Positions 7,260 through 16,308 of a DNA stretch of 64,000 nucleotides are shown here, in pieces; position 1 is the first letter of the stretch; every line of letters begins with the position of its first letter. The notes under the pieces are model-generated. The model did not search any database. It saw nothing but the letters and a program-made list of their open reading frames with translations, and was not told the origin of the DNA. The position numbers and the translations under genes are program-made. The DNA comes from Tumebacillus permanentifrigoris (GTDB taxonomy: Bacteria; Bacillota; Bacilli; Tumebacillales; Tumebacillaceae). The stretch lies in NCBI RefSeq assembly GCF_003148565.1, contig NZ_QGGL01000001.1, positions 7,659-71,658 on the forward strand, read 5' to 3'.

Positions 7260-8471
7260 TCACTTCACAAAGCTGACCATCATCGTCTCCGGCTGCATCT
7301 GCACCGCACGGAGGAAGTTCGGTACGGTGATCTGCAGCCGCACCTCATGCGTGCCAGCCGCTTGGTTGGCAGCATCGACATACACTTGCAAGTCGCTTGG
7401 CTGCAACTTGTCGAGCAACGACTTCGCCCCTTCGATCGTCACCGAGACCTGCTCAGGTCCGCCGACCACTTTGTAGGACTGGCCTTCCTTCAACCCCGTC
7501 ACTTTCACGGGCATCCCGTCGAACGTGCGGCGGTTCGCGTCGACCACGGTGATCGTGATCTCAACTTCCGCCGGCTCAAGCGTCGTGATGCCCGCTTGAA
7601 TCGGGAGCTTGATTTTCTGCGTGGTGGTCTTGTTCAGTCCCGTCAGATCGAGCACCGGCACCGGGTAACTCTCCAAGGCTTCTAGCGTTTTCGGGTCGCC
7701 ATAGGCGGTAACCGTCATCGTGTGGTTGATCGATTCCACCGCATAGCCCGGTGCCAGATCGCCCTTGAACTGCAAGCTCAACGGCAACGACTTGGACGGG
7801 TGGTTGACCGGGATCGTCACTTCGGCGCGGTCGCTGTTCAGCCGGACGTTCTTGATCGCCTTGCCCGCTTCATCGAGCGCGACCAATGGAACGGAGGTGT
7901 GTACCGCCTCCACCGCGCCTTCGACGGAAATCGTCGCCACCACCGATTTGACGTTGTTGACGACCGACTTGGCCCCGGACAGCACGACCGTCTTCGGGGA
8001 GATCACCGCTTCCCCGACATTCAGCCCTTCCTTGGGCTTGCCTTCGGTGTTCAGCGTGATCGGAAAGTCCTTGACCACGTTCGCCTCGAGCTGGATCGTG
8101 ACGGTCGGGGAGTTGCTGGTGACCCCCGAGGGCAGCCCCGTCACATAGACGGGAACTTCGTGCGTCCCCTCCGATAGCTTGGTCGCGTCGGCGATCACAT
8201 GCACGGAGTCGCTCTGGGCAATCACGTTCATCACGTCAAATCCCGGTCCGCGCAGGGTGAGCGTGACTTTGGGCTCGGCCACCAGCGAGAAATTGTGGTC
8301 GTCATAGAGCACACTCACACTCTGGTCTCGCAACGGTTGCGTGATCTGCGTGATGCCGCCGCCCGTGGTCGTGCCCTCCTCGCCGGAGTGTACGATCAGC
8401 CAGAGCAGGATCGCGAGGATCGAGGCGACAATTTTGACGACAGTGTTGTTGCGTAACAGGCGGTCCATCAT
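7260..8471 (-). CDS. cdaR: YbbR-domain regulator of the c-di-AMP cyclase (CdaR)
   Basis: A 403-residue protein with one N-terminal membrane anchor (residues 12-26, VVKIVASILAILLWL) followed by repeated YbbR domains outside the membrane. Each has a beta-rich repeat of the type seen in LRGPGF and LSGAKSVVNNVK. The family's role is to control the membrane diadenylate cyclase encoded next to it. The ATG at 8471 lies one base after the cdaA stop, so the two are translationally linked. A terminator follows. Confidence 0.92.
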   Translation of the reverse strand: MMDRLLRNNTVVKIVASILAILLWLIVHSGEEGTTTGGGITQITQPLRDQSVSVLYDDHNFSLVAEPKVTLTLRGPGFDVMNVIAQSDSVHVIADATKLSEGTHEVPVYVTGLPSGVTSNSPTVTIQLEANVVKDFPITLNTEGKPKEGLNVGEAVISPKTVVLSGAKSVVNNVKSVVATISVEGAVEAVHTSVPLVALDEAGKAIKNVRLNSDRAEVTIPVNHPSKSLPLSLQFKGDLAPGYAVESINHTMTVTAYGDPKTLEALESYPVPVLDLTGLNKTTTQKIKLPIQAGITTLEPAEVEITITVVDANRRTFDGMPVKVTGLKEGQSYKVVGGPEQVSVTIEGAKSLLDKLQPSDLQVYVDAANQAAGTHEVRLQITVPNFLRAVQMQPETMMVSFVK

Positions 8472-8472
8472 C

Positions 8473-9309
8473 CTACGATCCCGCCTTTCCCTTGAACAGT
8501 GTAAAGCCGCTCGTCTTGACCGGCACCAGCAGGTTGGTCAGGTACTCGCGGAAGGATTGCTCGTCGAGGTTGCGCGTGAGCTTGCCATCAGCTGCCAGCG
8601 AGATCGCCCCCGTCTCCTCAGAGACGATCACCGCGACCGCATCCGACTGCTCGGAGATGCCGATGCCCGCCCGATGGCGCGTGCCTAGCTCCTTGCTCAA
8701 GCTGGCGTTGTCGCTGAGCGGGAGGAAGCAGGAGGCGGCGAGCACATTTTGCCCGCGAATGATCACCGCTCCATCGTGCAGCGGCGTGTTCGGGATGAAG
8801 ATGTTGATCAACAGCTCCGAGGACACGACCGCCCCGATCGGGATGCCCGTCTCGATATGATCGACGAGACCTGTGTCGCGTTCGAGGATGATCAGGGCGC
8901 CAATTTTGTTTTTGGAGAGCACGCTGGTCGCCTTGGTCAGTTCGTTGATCGTCTTCGGGATGTCCTCCTCCTCCTGGAACAGCGTCGTGCTGCGCGAGGA
9001 GAAGAACTTGCCGCGCCCGAGCTGTTCCAAGCCCCGACGGAACTCTGGTTGAAAAACGACCGGGATCGCAAACAGCCCGATCGTGAGAATTTTGTCCAAT
9101 AACCAACTGAGCGCCCCGAGTTGCAAGGTATGCGCAATCCCCGTCGCCAAGAGGATCATCACGACACCCTTCAACAACTGAACCGCACGAGTGCCACGTA
9201 TCATCAAGATCAATCGATATAGCACGAAGGCGACGATGATGACGTCCAGCGCGTCTAAAAGTCGAAGTGAACTCACCAATTTTTCGAAAGTCGTCTGCAA
9301 ATCCGCCAC
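8473..9309 (-). CDS. cdaA: Diadenylate cyclase CdaA (c-di-AMP synthase)
   Basis: Makes cyclic di-AMP from two ATP. It has 278 residues: three transmembrane helices in the first 95 residues, a short coiled coil, then the DAC domain with the two hallmark motifs, DGAVII (about 180) and GTRHRAG (about 213). The GTG at 9309 is used, six bases after AAGG. The signal controls potassium and osmolyte transport and wall homeostasis in Bacillota. The gene is followed by cdaR, glmM and glmS. Confidence 0.96.
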   Translation of the reverse strand: MADLQTTFEKLVSSLRLLDALDVIIVAFVLYRLILMIRGTRAVQLLKGVVMILLATGIAHTLQLGALSWLLDKILTIGLFAIPVVFQPEFRRGLEQLGRGKFFSSRSTTLFQEEEDIPKTINELTKATSVLSKNKIGALIILERDTGLVDHIETGIPIGAVVSSELLINIFIPNTPLHDGAVIIRGQNVLAASCFLPLSDNASLSKELGTRHRAGIGISEQSDAVAVIVSEETGAISLAADGKLTRNLDEQSFREYLTNLLVPVKTSGFTLFKGKAGS

Positions 9310-9412
9310 CTGCTGCCTTCTCTACAATTTCGCTGCAAAATCCCCTGTTAGCTTGTCCTTATGTACCGTATACCATTTCGCTTCGGGTCGTGGTTTCCCT
9401 TTTTACGAACAA

Positions 9413-9440
9413 CAAAAAAGAGCAGAAAAGTTCTGCTCCT
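9413..9440 (-). terminator. Terminator after rsiW
   Basis: AGCAGAA pairs with TTCTGCT, followed by TTTTTT on the minus strand just beyond the rsiW stop. This separates sigW-rsiW from cdaA, which should have its own promoter in 9310-9412. I could not identify that promoter with confidence. Confidence 0.8.
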
Positions 9441-9449
9441 CAGACCCGT

Positions 9450-10046
9450 TTATTTCGCTAGGTCATGCCACAAGCGTTTGGCATAGTAGGCGACCTTCTC
9501 AGCCGCTTGGTCGACTTCCTCCGTCTCCCCGGAAATGTCCGCTCCCGCCATGCGGTAGACGCGTCCGTTGAGCGTGGTGACATTGCCGTTGACTTTGCCG
9601 CGCACTTCGACGTCGCCATTTTGTATAACGAGGTCTCCGTTGTATTCCGTTCCGGCCGGCACGATGACTTTGTTGTCCGCGACGACCAATCCCTGCGTGT
9701 TGTCCGCTTGCAACGCGAACTTCTCCGGGGCCGTGATCGAGACGCCGAGGCCAAAGACCAACAACACGGCGGCGGCAACCCCTGTATATTTCATGATCGG
9801 CACACGCCAATTGCGCTTGGGCGGGTGCATCGCATTCAATTGCTCCATCAGGTTCTCCGTAAACCCAGCAGGTGCTTTTACCCAGTCGGTTTGGGCGAAC
9901 TGGTGCATCGCGCTGTCCAGTTCCTTGAGTTCGCTCTGGCAATCGGCACATGTCGTGATGTGCGATTCAAATTCCTCCAACTCAGCACCCGTCAATTCCT
10001 CATCGAGGTATTGGTGCATCCGTTCGTTCATGTGTGAAGTGCTCAC
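9450..10046 (-). CDS. rsiW: Anti-sigma-W factor RsiW-like, zinc-finger type
   Basis: A single-pass membrane anti-sigma factor of 198 residues. The N-terminal zinc-binding HxxxCxxC (HITTCADC) holds the sigma factor in the cytoplasm, and a membrane helix lies near residues 85-105 (GVAAAVLLVFGLGVSIT). The outer part is short and made of repeating IxNGDVEVxGKVNGNVTTLNG units like a bactofilin-type beta helix, unlike B. subtilis RsiW. I chose the GTG at 10046, ten bases after GGAGGT; an earlier GTG overlaps that site. It lies 15 bp after sigW. Regulated proteolysis would release SigW. Confidence 0.9.
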   Translation of the reverse strand: MSTSHMNERMHQYLDEELTGAELEEFESHITTCADCQSELKELDSAMHQFAQTDWVKAPAGFTENLMEQLNAMHPPKRNWRVPIMKYTGVAAAVLLVFGLGVSITAPEKFALQADNTQGLVVADNKVIVPAGTEYNGDLVIQNGDVEVRGKVNGNVTTLNGRVYRMAGADISGETEEVDQAAEKVAYYAKRLWHDLAK

Positions 10047-10061
10047 TGTTCGGTACACCTC

Positions 10062-10631
10062 CTATCGGCTTTGGTGTCGCAAGCCTGCCCGCAACGCCTC
10101 GCGTCCACGGTGAATCCGCGTCTTGACGGTTGAGACGGGCACTTCGAGGACGTCCGCGATCTCCTGCAACGACATGTCGTGCAGGTATTTCAGGATCACA
10201 GCGGCTCGGTAGTTCTCTGGCAACGCTTCGATGGCGTCTTGGACTTCTCGCTGCGTCTCCGTGCGCATCACTTCGTCCTCCGGCCCCAGATCTGGGGACG
10301 AGAGGCGGGTGTACATGTCGCCACCCTCGATGCCGTCCACTTCCGCGTCTAGCGAGTAACTCGCTTTTTTCTTGCGCATGCGGTCGATGCAGAGGTTGGT
10401 TGCGATGCGGTAGATCCACGTGGAGAATTTGTGGCTCGCATTATATTTGTCTAAATTTTTGTAGGCTCGCAAAAATGCCTCTTGGGCGATGTCCTCCGCC
10501 TCTTGCGGGTTGCCAAGCATCCGGTAGCCGAGGTTATACAGTTTGTCCTTGTACAGCTCGACCAGCTCAGCAAATGCGAGACGATCGCCTTTCTGGGCTC
10601 TTTTGACGATCCTGATCTCCATGAGTTCCAT
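10062..10631 (-). CDS. sigW: ECF RNA polymerase sigma factor SigW
   Basis: A 189-residue ECF sigma factor. Region 2 (about 20-90) includes AEDIAQEAFLRAYKNLDKY and the FSTWIYRIATNLCIDRMRK signature. Region 4 (about 130-185) includes LPENYRAAVILKYLHDMSLQEIA and a helix-turn-helix. The ATG at 10631 follows GGAGG. The gene has the classic autoregulatory promoter just upstream and is paired with its anti-sigma gene. In Bacilli SigW answers membrane and wall stress. Confidence 0.95.
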   Translation of the reverse strand: MELMEIRIVKRAQKGDRLAFAELVELYKDKLYNLGYRMLGNPQEAEDIAQEAFLRAYKNLDKYNASHKFSTWIYRIATNLCIDRMRKKKASYSLDAEVDGIEGGDMYTRLSSPDLGPEDEVMRTETQREVQDAIEALPENYRAAVILKYLHDMSLQEIADVLEVPVSTVKTRIHRGREALRAGLRHQSR

Positions 10632-10669
10632 TGGTTTCCTCCGCCGTGTTTTCTCCGGCTAACAGGGTA

Positions 10670-10695
10670 TACGAACCGGGTCCGAAAAAGTTTCA
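10670..10695 (-). promoter_or_regulatory. SigW autoregulatory promoter
   Basis: On the minus strand TGAAAC (10690-10695) and CGTA (10670-10673) are 16 bp apart, an exact match to the SigW consensus, 39 bp before the sigW start. Confidence 0.92.
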
Positions 10696-10850
10696 CATCC
10701 TTTTTCTTTTTCCCTGTCTGTTAAAAAATCCCTGCCCCCAGCGCTCCAAGTCCCCGATGTTTTTTTTATTCTCCCCTTTTTTTCACCGATACACCCGGAC
10801 GCGTTCTTTCAGTTGCCAGTTCGCCGTTTGTAAAATGTGGTTAACTTCTA

Positions 10851-10879
10851 TTGATTCATTTTAATGTAGACCTTATACT
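10851..10879 (+). promoter_or_regulatory. SigA-type promoter of the HTH-TPR gene
   Basis: TTGATT (10851-10856) and TATACT (10874-10879), spacer 17 bp, about 50 bp before the gene at 10931. Confidence 0.75.
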
Positions 10880-10930
10880 AATACTTGTTGAGAATTTTGA
10901 TACTTTTTGTCTAAAGGGCGGTGCAGCATC

Positions 10931-12238
10931 GTGCCGGAACATCAACTGACTCATGTGGGCTTGCGAATTCGTAGAGCCCGGTTGCAACGGAATTTATCCG
11001 AGGGGGAGGCAGCGCAGGGGTTGTGTTCGGTGGACGCCTTGCGAAAACTTGAGGAGGGCATGGGCTTCGCGACGGTGGAACTGATCGGGAAGTTGGCCGC
11101 GCGCTTGGGCGTGGAGGCCGGGGAATGGTTGCCCGCATCGGAAACGTTTCCAACGTTGGCTCCGGTACGGATGGAGATCGGGCAGGGCTACTACCTGCGC
11201 GAGACCTACCGACAAATTCTCGATCAGGTAAGCGCGCAAGAGCTCGACCCCGAGCTGCCTCAAGAAGCTAGACGCAAGTTGTTGTTGATCAAAGTGGACG
11301 CGTTGGTCCGCATGGAGCGCGTGGAGGAAACACTCCCGATCCTGTTGGAGGCGGTGGAGAGCTGTGTAGGGCGGCGATCACCAGAGGACAATGTCTACGC
11401 AGCGAAGTTGCATCACCGTCTAGGCGAGCTGTACCTGAGCCAATCGAGGGTGGGACGGATGCCCTTGGAGGAAGCCCAGATGGAATCGTATCTCGCCTAT
11501 ATGCGCGGGTATCTCTTGGTGGACAAGCTCCAACACTCGGAAGCGGCTGGACTCGCTGATCAGTTGGCGGAAGGGCTTGGTCGAGTCGCTGATGACATGG
11601 GCGGTGCCCAACAGATGGCAGACCGACTGTTCGAGATGTCCAGCACATCTGCTGAACGCGACCCGCGCATGGCGTTCAACTACCTCACACAAGCCAAAGC
11701 GCTGTACCGGTCGCTGAACCGCCGTCAGATGCACACTCAGATCGTCGAGGCGATGAACGAAGTGCGCCGTCGGCAAGCGAACCCAGAGGCGGTGTTGCAG
11801 GAGCTGCTGCGCGAGGTTCGGCTCGATGCGCTCAGCGACGACGATCGCATCCGCTTGATCAATTCGTACTCGAACGCGGCGGAACATTGCTTGAAGAAGC
11901 AGCGCTACGAGGAGACGTCCAAGCACCTTCAACGGGCGGCAGAGTTGTTGACAGCAGAAATTCCTTCGATGTTCATCACGCGGACCTACTACACGACACA
12001 GGCAACGTTCATGATCATTCGCGAACAGTACGAAGAGTCTGTTGAGCACGCGATGACCGCTTATGAAAAGGCGCTGGAGATGCACTCCCCTGAGGAGGCC
12101 GCTGCCGCCTTGAAGATCGCTGCAGACGCCTACAAGCGGCAGGGCAAGCTTGGGCAGGCTGCCGACCTGTTACGTCAAGCCAGCGACCTCCTAGCGGGGG
12201 ATAGCCTTCCTGAGTACGAGCCAGGAACGCTGTTGTGA
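10931..12238 (+). CDS. HTH (XRE-like) regulator with C-terminal TPR repeats
   Basis: 435 residues from the GTG at 10931, which follows GGGCGGTG; a TTG eight codons earlier (10907) is the alternative. Residues 8-65 form an XRE-like DNA-binding domain (GLRIRRARLQRNLSEGEAAQGLCS). The remainder is a helical solenoid with TPR-like repeats (for example VYAAKLHHRLGELYLSQSR and AADAYKRQGKLGQAADLLRQ). The architecture resembles Rap/PlcR-type peptide-sensing regulators. No pheromone gene is evident beside it. It is monocistronic and ends at a terminator. Confidence 0.82.
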   Translation: MPEHQLTHVGLRIRRARLQRNLSEGEAAQGLCSVDALRKLEEGMGFATVELIGKLAARLGVEAGEWLPASETFPTLAPVRMEIGQGYYLRETYRQILDQVSAQELDPELPQEARRKLLLIKVDALVRMERVEETLPILLEAVESCVGRRSPEDNVYAAKLHHRLGELYLSQSRVGRMPLEEAQMESYLAYMRGYLLVDKLQHSEAAGLADQLAEGLGRVADDMGGAQQMADRLFEMSSTSAERDPRMAFNYLTQAKALYRSLNRRQMHTQIVEAMNEVRRRQANPEAVLQELLREVRLDALSDDDRIRLINSYSNAAEHCLKKQRYEETSKHLQRAAELLTAEIPSMFITRTYYTTQATFMIIREQYEESVEHAMTAYEKALEMHSPEEAAAALKIAADAYKRQGKLGQAADLLRQASDLLAGDSLPEYEPGTLL

Positions 12239-12266
12239 GCGGCGGTACATAGGGGCGCTGGGTATA

Positions 12267-12305
12267 GAAAAAAAGGAGATGCCAGCTCGTGGCATCTCCT
12301 TTTTC
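12267..12305. terminator. Bidirectional terminator
   Basis: GGAGATGCC pairs with GGCATCTCC around AGCTCGT, flanked by A and T runs. It serves the HTH-TPR gene (plus) and sat (minus). Confidence 0.9.
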
Positions 12306-12347
12306 TCATGCGGTCGTGCGGTCGTGTCGTGCGGTCATGCTCTCGTG

Positions 12348-13520
12348 CTATTGGACCGCTTCCTTCTCCCGCAAGCCGGCGATCAACACGGCGGCAACTT
12401 CTGGGCGCGTGAATTCGACCGGGAGCGCCTCGCCTGCGCGGAGCTTCTCACGGACTTTGGTGCCGGAGAGCGTGAGGTGGTCTCCGGTGCCGTGCGGGCA
12501 GGTCTTGGTCGACGCCATCGCTTGGCATTTCGTGCAGTAGAAGCTGTGTTCGAAGAACAACGGCAGAATTCCCAATTCTTCAGCTGTGAAGTTTGAGAAG
12601 ATCAACTGCGCGTCATAGGTGCCGTAATAGTTGCCCACACCCGCATGGTCGCGACCGACGATGAAGTGCGTGCAACCGAAGTTTTTGCGCACCATCGCGT
12701 GGAAAACCGCTTCGCGCGGCCCTGCATAGCGCATCGCCGCCGGGAACACGCCCAACTGCACGCGGTCTGCCGGGTAGTAGTTCTCCAGCAACACTTGGTA
12801 CGAGGTCATCCGCACGTCAGCCGGGATGTCGTCCGACTTGGTTTCCCCGACCAACGGGTTCAGGAACAGGCCATCAACGATCTCCAGCGCCGACTTTTGG
12901 ATGTACTCGTGCGCCCGGTGTACCGGGTTGCGAGTTTGGAAGCCCACGACCGTTTTCCAACCGCGCTGGGCAAAAAGCGCACGCGTATCCGCTGGGTCGA
13001 AGCGAAACTCGGGGAAGTCCTTGTTGGGGTCGCGTTGCAGCAACCAGATCGGTCCGGCGAGGTAGACGTTCGGACGTTCGTACAATTTGGCAACGCCTGG
13101 ATGTTCAGGTTCGGTCGTGCGGTAGACGCGGGAAGCTTCCCGCGCTTTGTTCGGGATAAACTTCTCGGTCACGTCGAGCAGGCCGTAGATCACGCCGTGC
13201 TCATCAACCAAGGCTACGCTTTCCCCGACTTCCACTCCCTGTGCAGTCTCCTCGGTCACCGGCAAGGTGATCGGCAGGCTCCACACCGTGCCGTCCGCCA
13301 AGCGCATGTTGTCGACGACATTGTCATAGTCCGCGCTTCCCAAGAACCCGGTCAGCGGCGAGAACGCACCGACGGCGATCAATTCTAAGTCGGACAACGC
13401 AAACGCATCCAGCGGTACACGTTTCAAGGTCGCCGCCCGTTCCTGCTGTCTCTGTAGCTCTTCTCCTGTCAACACGCGGTTTACCAGCGTGCCACCATGT
13501 GGTGCAATCAATCCGCTCAA
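12348..13520 (-). CDS. sat: Sulfate adenylyltransferase (ATP sulfurylase)
   Basis: Forms adenosine 5'-phosphosulfate from sulfate and ATP. It has 390 residues, with the [12 protein letters not shown] active-site motif near 197, [15 protein letters not shown] near 289 and the [16 protein letters not shown] region near 345-360. Zinc-type cysteines (CTKCQ...CPHG) follow the catalytic core. The TTG start at 13520 has GGGAGG nine bases upstream. It is the last gene of the cysH-TSUP-sat operon. Confidence 0.95.
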   Translation of the reverse strand: MSGLIAPHGGTLVNRVLTGEELQRQQERAATLKRVPLDAFALSDLELIAVGAFSPLTGFLGSADYDNVVDNMRLADGTVWSLPITLPVTEETAQGVEVGESVALVDEHGVIYGLLDVTEKFIPNKAREASRVYRTTEPEHPGVAKLYERPNVYLAGPIWLLQRDPNKDFPEFRFDPADTRALFAQRGWKTVVGFQTRNPVHRAHEYIQKSALEIVDGLFLNPLVGETKSDDIPADVRMTSYQVLLENYYPADRVQLGVFPAAMRYAGPREAVFHAMVRKNFGCTHFIVGRDHAGVGNYYGTYDAQLIFSNFTAEELGILPLFFEHSFYCTKCQAMASTKTCPHGTGDHLTLSGTKVREKLRAGEALPVEFTRPEVAAVLIAGLREKEAVQ

Positions 13521-13536
13521 GGTTGCAGACCTCCCT

Positions 13537-14397
13537 CTATTTCATCAACATCTTGAATCCCGCCAAAAAGATCAGCACCACCAGACTACTGCGCACAAAC
13601 GTCTCCGGCACACGCGTCGTCATCCGACTGCCGATCAGGATGCCAGGGATCGATCCGATCAACAATTGTCCGACCAGATGCAGATCGACGTTGCCCATCG
13701 ACAAGTGGGCAAGCCCTGCGACACCGGTGACCAGAACCGCCTGTACGATATCCGTCCCGACCAAGCGCGCCACGGCCACCGGGTAGATCAACACGAGGAC
13801 AGCCATGAACAGCGTTCCTGATCCGACCGAGGTCAGCCCGACCACGAACCCGGCGATCAGGCCGAGCCAGATCATCTTGCGCGCATCGGGGCGAATCGTC
13901 TCCGGTGCCTGCGTCAGGACACCGTCCGCCGTCGCTGCCAGCTCTTGCTGGGAGGCGGCGGCTTCAGCTTGTGATGCGTGGCGCAGTTCATTGCGCTTGG
14001 TGCGCATCTCCGACAGCTTGCGCACCATCTGCCAGATCATGAACAGCGCGATCAGCAGATAGGTCAACCCCAATACCTTGCCGAGAATCGTTTGTACGGA
14101 ATCGGCATAGCTTTTCTGCAAGATCATCATCATCAACGCCCCGGCCAATGCGCCGGGCACGCTGCCCGTGCTCAACAGGCGGACGACGGTCCAGTCGACC
14201 GTTTTTTGCCGCCAGTGCTGCCAGGCACCGAAGATCTTCGTGATCGAGGAATAGACGAGGTCGGTTCCGACCGCCACCGTCGGGTTCACCCCGAACAGAA
14301 AGATCATCATCGGCGTCATCACCAGAGCGCCGCCCATGCCTGTCATCCCCACCAAAATGCCCACGACAAAACCGCCAAACGATAGTTCCCAGTTCAT
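13537..14397 (-). CDS. TSUP-family (TauE/SafE) membrane transporter
   Basis: A 286-residue polytopic membrane protein with about eight helices and the repeated glycine-rich signatures of the TSUP family ([18 protein letters not shown] at the N-terminus, [19 protein letters not shown] in the second half). A hydrophilic loop at about 120-165 splits the halves. It sits between cysH and sat, so sulfate uptake, or export of sulfite or related anions, is the likely task. The direction of transport cannot be read from sequence. Confidence 0.85.
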   Translation of the reverse strand: MNWELSFGGFVVGILVGMTGMGGALVMTPMMIFLFGVNPTVAVGTDLVYSSITKIFGAWQHWRQKTVDWTVVRLLSTGSVPGALAGALMMMILQKSYADSVQTILGKVLGLTYLLIALFMIWQMVRKLSEMRTKRNELRHASQAEAAASQQELAATADGVLTQAPETIRPDARKMIWLGLIAGFVVGLTSVGSGTLFMAVLVLIYPVAVARLVGTDIVQAVLVTGVAGLAHLSMGNVDLHLVGQLLIGSIPGILIGSRMTTRVPETFVRSSLVVLIFLAGFKMLMK

Positions 14398-14486
14398 CTC
14401 TGTTGTTTGCCTCCTCCGTTGGCCCGTTTCAGGCCGGCCTAGAGGTGCGGTCCTGTCGGGGGCTTAGTTGCGCCCCACAGTCAAAT

Positions 14487-15188
14487 TTACTTGTGCAGGC
14501 CGCATTCCGTCTTGTCATTGCCAGCCCATCGGCCAGCGCGCGGGTCTTCTCCTGGTGCGACTTGGCGCGTGCAGTGCGTACACCCGATCGACGGATAATT
14601 TTGATCGTGCAAGACGTTGTACGGAACGTCGTTGGCGCGGATATACGCCCAGACGTCCTCCCATGTCCAGAGCGCAATCGGGTTGAACTTGATCAGGTTG
14701 AACTTGGTGTCCGTCTCCACGACGCCTGCGTTGGCACGCGTCGGCGCTTGGTCGCGACGAATCCCGGTGATCCATGCATCCAAGGTCGAGAGCGCACGGT
14801 TGAGCGGCTCGACTTTGCGGATGTTGCAGCAGCCGTTCGGGTCGGTCGCCCAGAGGTTGTCGCCGTGTTGGTCTGCTTGTTCCTCCAAGGTCAGCAACGG
14901 GGAGTATTTGATGAGATTCGCGGAGTACTTTTTGAGGATTTCATCGCGCACGGTGTAGGTCTCTTCAAACAGAACATCCGTGTCGAGGTAGAAAATTTTT
15001 GCGTCCGGTTTGATTTTGACGATCATGTCGACGAGCGCGACATCTTCTGCACCAAAGCTACAGGCGAAGGCGATGTTGTCGATGGTCTCGAAGGCAAGTT
15101 TCAAAATCTCCTGCGGTGTCTTCCCTACGTATTGTTCATTGAGTTCAGCGACTTGTTCAGCCGTCAGTAGCAGTTGTTTGGTGCTCAT
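14487..15188 (-). CDS. cysH: Adenylyl-sulfate reductase, assimilatory, [4Fe-4S] type
   Basis: Reduces activated sulfate to sulfite with thioredoxin. It has 233 residues from the ATG at 15188, eight bases after AGGGAG. The PAPS reductase fold shows SFGAEDVALVDM near 50. The paired cysteines of the iron-sulfur form are present: CC in NGCCNIRK near 130, and CTHC in GCTHCTRQ near 214. The C-terminal catalytic ECGLH is intact. Those cysteines point to APS rather than PAPS as substrate, consistent with no APS kinase gene in the operon. Confidence 0.93.
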   Translation of the reverse strand: MSTKQLLLTAEQVAELNEQYVGKTPQEILKLAFETIDNIAFACSFGAEDVALVDMIVKIKPDAKIFYLDTDVLFEETYTVRDEILKKYSANLIKYSPLLTLEEQADQHGDNLWATDPNGCCNIRKVEPLNRALSTLDAWITGIRRDQAPTRANAGVVETDTKFNLIKFNPIALWTWEDVWAYIRANDVPYNVLHDQNYPSIGCTHCTRQVAPGEDPRAGRWAGNDKTECGLHK

Positions 15189-15278
15189 GCCACACACTCC
15201 CTTTTCCCAAGTCTATTCTAAGATATACAGGTCAGATGCGGAGCGTTCCACCATCTGCCAAGTCCAACTTTTCAGGTA

Positions 15279-15308
15279 AGTATACCCCCTAATTAGCGAG
15301 ACCGTCAA
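15279..15308 (-). promoter_or_regulatory. SigA-type promoter of the cysH operon
   Basis: On the minus strand TTGACG (15303-15308) and TATACT (15279-15284), spacer 18 bp, about 90 bp before cysH. Confidence 0.75.
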
Positions 15309-15334
15309 TACCTCCCTGCTTACTTGGTTTTACG

Positions 15335-15378
15335 AAAAAAAAGGCTCCCTCCGCACGGTTGCGGAGGGAGCCTTTTTT
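15335..15378. terminator. Terminator after the arginase gene
   Basis: A 13-bp stem (GGCTCCCTCCGCA with TGCGGAGGGAGCC), loop CGGT, flanked by A8 and T6. It is strong and bidirectional. Confidence 0.92.
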
Positions 15379-15380
15379 CC

Positions 15381-16280
15381 TTACATGACCGCTTCGCCAA
15401 GCAGCGAGCAGACCAGATCGACTGCGGTGCGTGCGGTTTTGTTGTGTTCATCGAGGATCGGGTTGACTTCGACGACATCACAGGAGATGACTTTGTTCGA
15501 TTGGAACAGCAGTTCCATCGCGAAATGACCTTCGCGATAGGTGATGCCGCCCAGAACCGGGGTTCCAACGCCCGGTGCCATGTCCGGATCGATCGCGTCG
15601 AGGTCGAGCGAGAGATGGATGCCATCCGTGCCTTCCCCTGCGATGCGAATCGCTTCTTCCATGACTTTGGCGATCCCGAGCTTGTCAACTTCGTGCATGT
15701 CGAACACTTTGATGCCGTGTTGCTTGAGCAACAGGCGCTCATCGCGGTCAACCGAACGCGCGCCGACGATGACGACGTTCTCCGGTTGGATCTTCGGCGC
15801 GAACCCTGCGATGTTGACGAGCTTCTCGTGGCCGACCCCGAGGCAGCAAGCCAGCGGCATGCCGTGGATGTTGCCCGACGGCGTGCTGTCTTCGGTGTTG
15901 AAATCCGCATGGGCGTCGAACCAGATCACGCCGAGTTTTTTGTACTTTTGGGTGATCCCGGCGATCGAACCGATCGCAATCGAGTGGTCACCGCCGAGGA
16001 TGACAGGGAAGTGCCCTTGCTCGACGACATCCTTCACTTTCGAAGCGAGGTCTTCGGAGACGCGGGTGACTTCCGGGAGGTATTTGAGTTTTTCGTCATG
16101 GATATGGTGAGATTCTGCCTGTGGGACGTTGACGTTGCCTTGGTCATGAACGGTGTAGCCGAGGCGTTCGATGCGTTCCTTTAACCCTGCATAGCGGATG
16201 GAGAACGGGCCCATGTCGACGCCGCGGCGCCCTTGACCTAAGTCCATCGGAACGCCGATGACACTGATGGTTTTTTTCAT
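15381..16280 (-). CDS. rocF: Arginase
   Basis: Hydrolyses arginine to ornithine and urea. It has 299 residues from the ATG at 16280, behind GGGGG; the frame runs 19 codons further but the family begins at MKKTISVIGVPMDLGQ. The binuclear manganese ligands are complete: GGDHS near 97, DAHADFN near 122 and DLDAIDPDMAPG near 228. Its product enters the family's arginine degradation route. It is monocistronic, bounded by the cysH promoter side and yhaN. Confidence 0.95.
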   Translation of the reverse strand: MKKTISVIGVPMDLGQGRRGVDMGPFSIRYAGLKERIERLGYTVHDQGNVNVPQAESHHIHDEKLKYLPEVTRVSEDLASKVKDVVEQGHFPVILGGDHSIAIGSIAGITQKYKKLGVIWFDAHADFNTEDSTPSGNIHGMPLACCLGVGHEKLVNIAGFAPKIQPENVVIVGARSVDRDERLLLKQHGIKVFDMHEVDKLGIAKVMEEAIRIAGEGTDGIHLSLDLDAIDPDMAPGVGTPVLGGITYREGHFAMELLFQSNKVISCDVVEVNPILDEHNKTARTAVDLVCSLLGEAVM

Positions 16281-16308
16281 ATGTAAGTTTCCCCCTAGAG
16301 TTCGCGAC

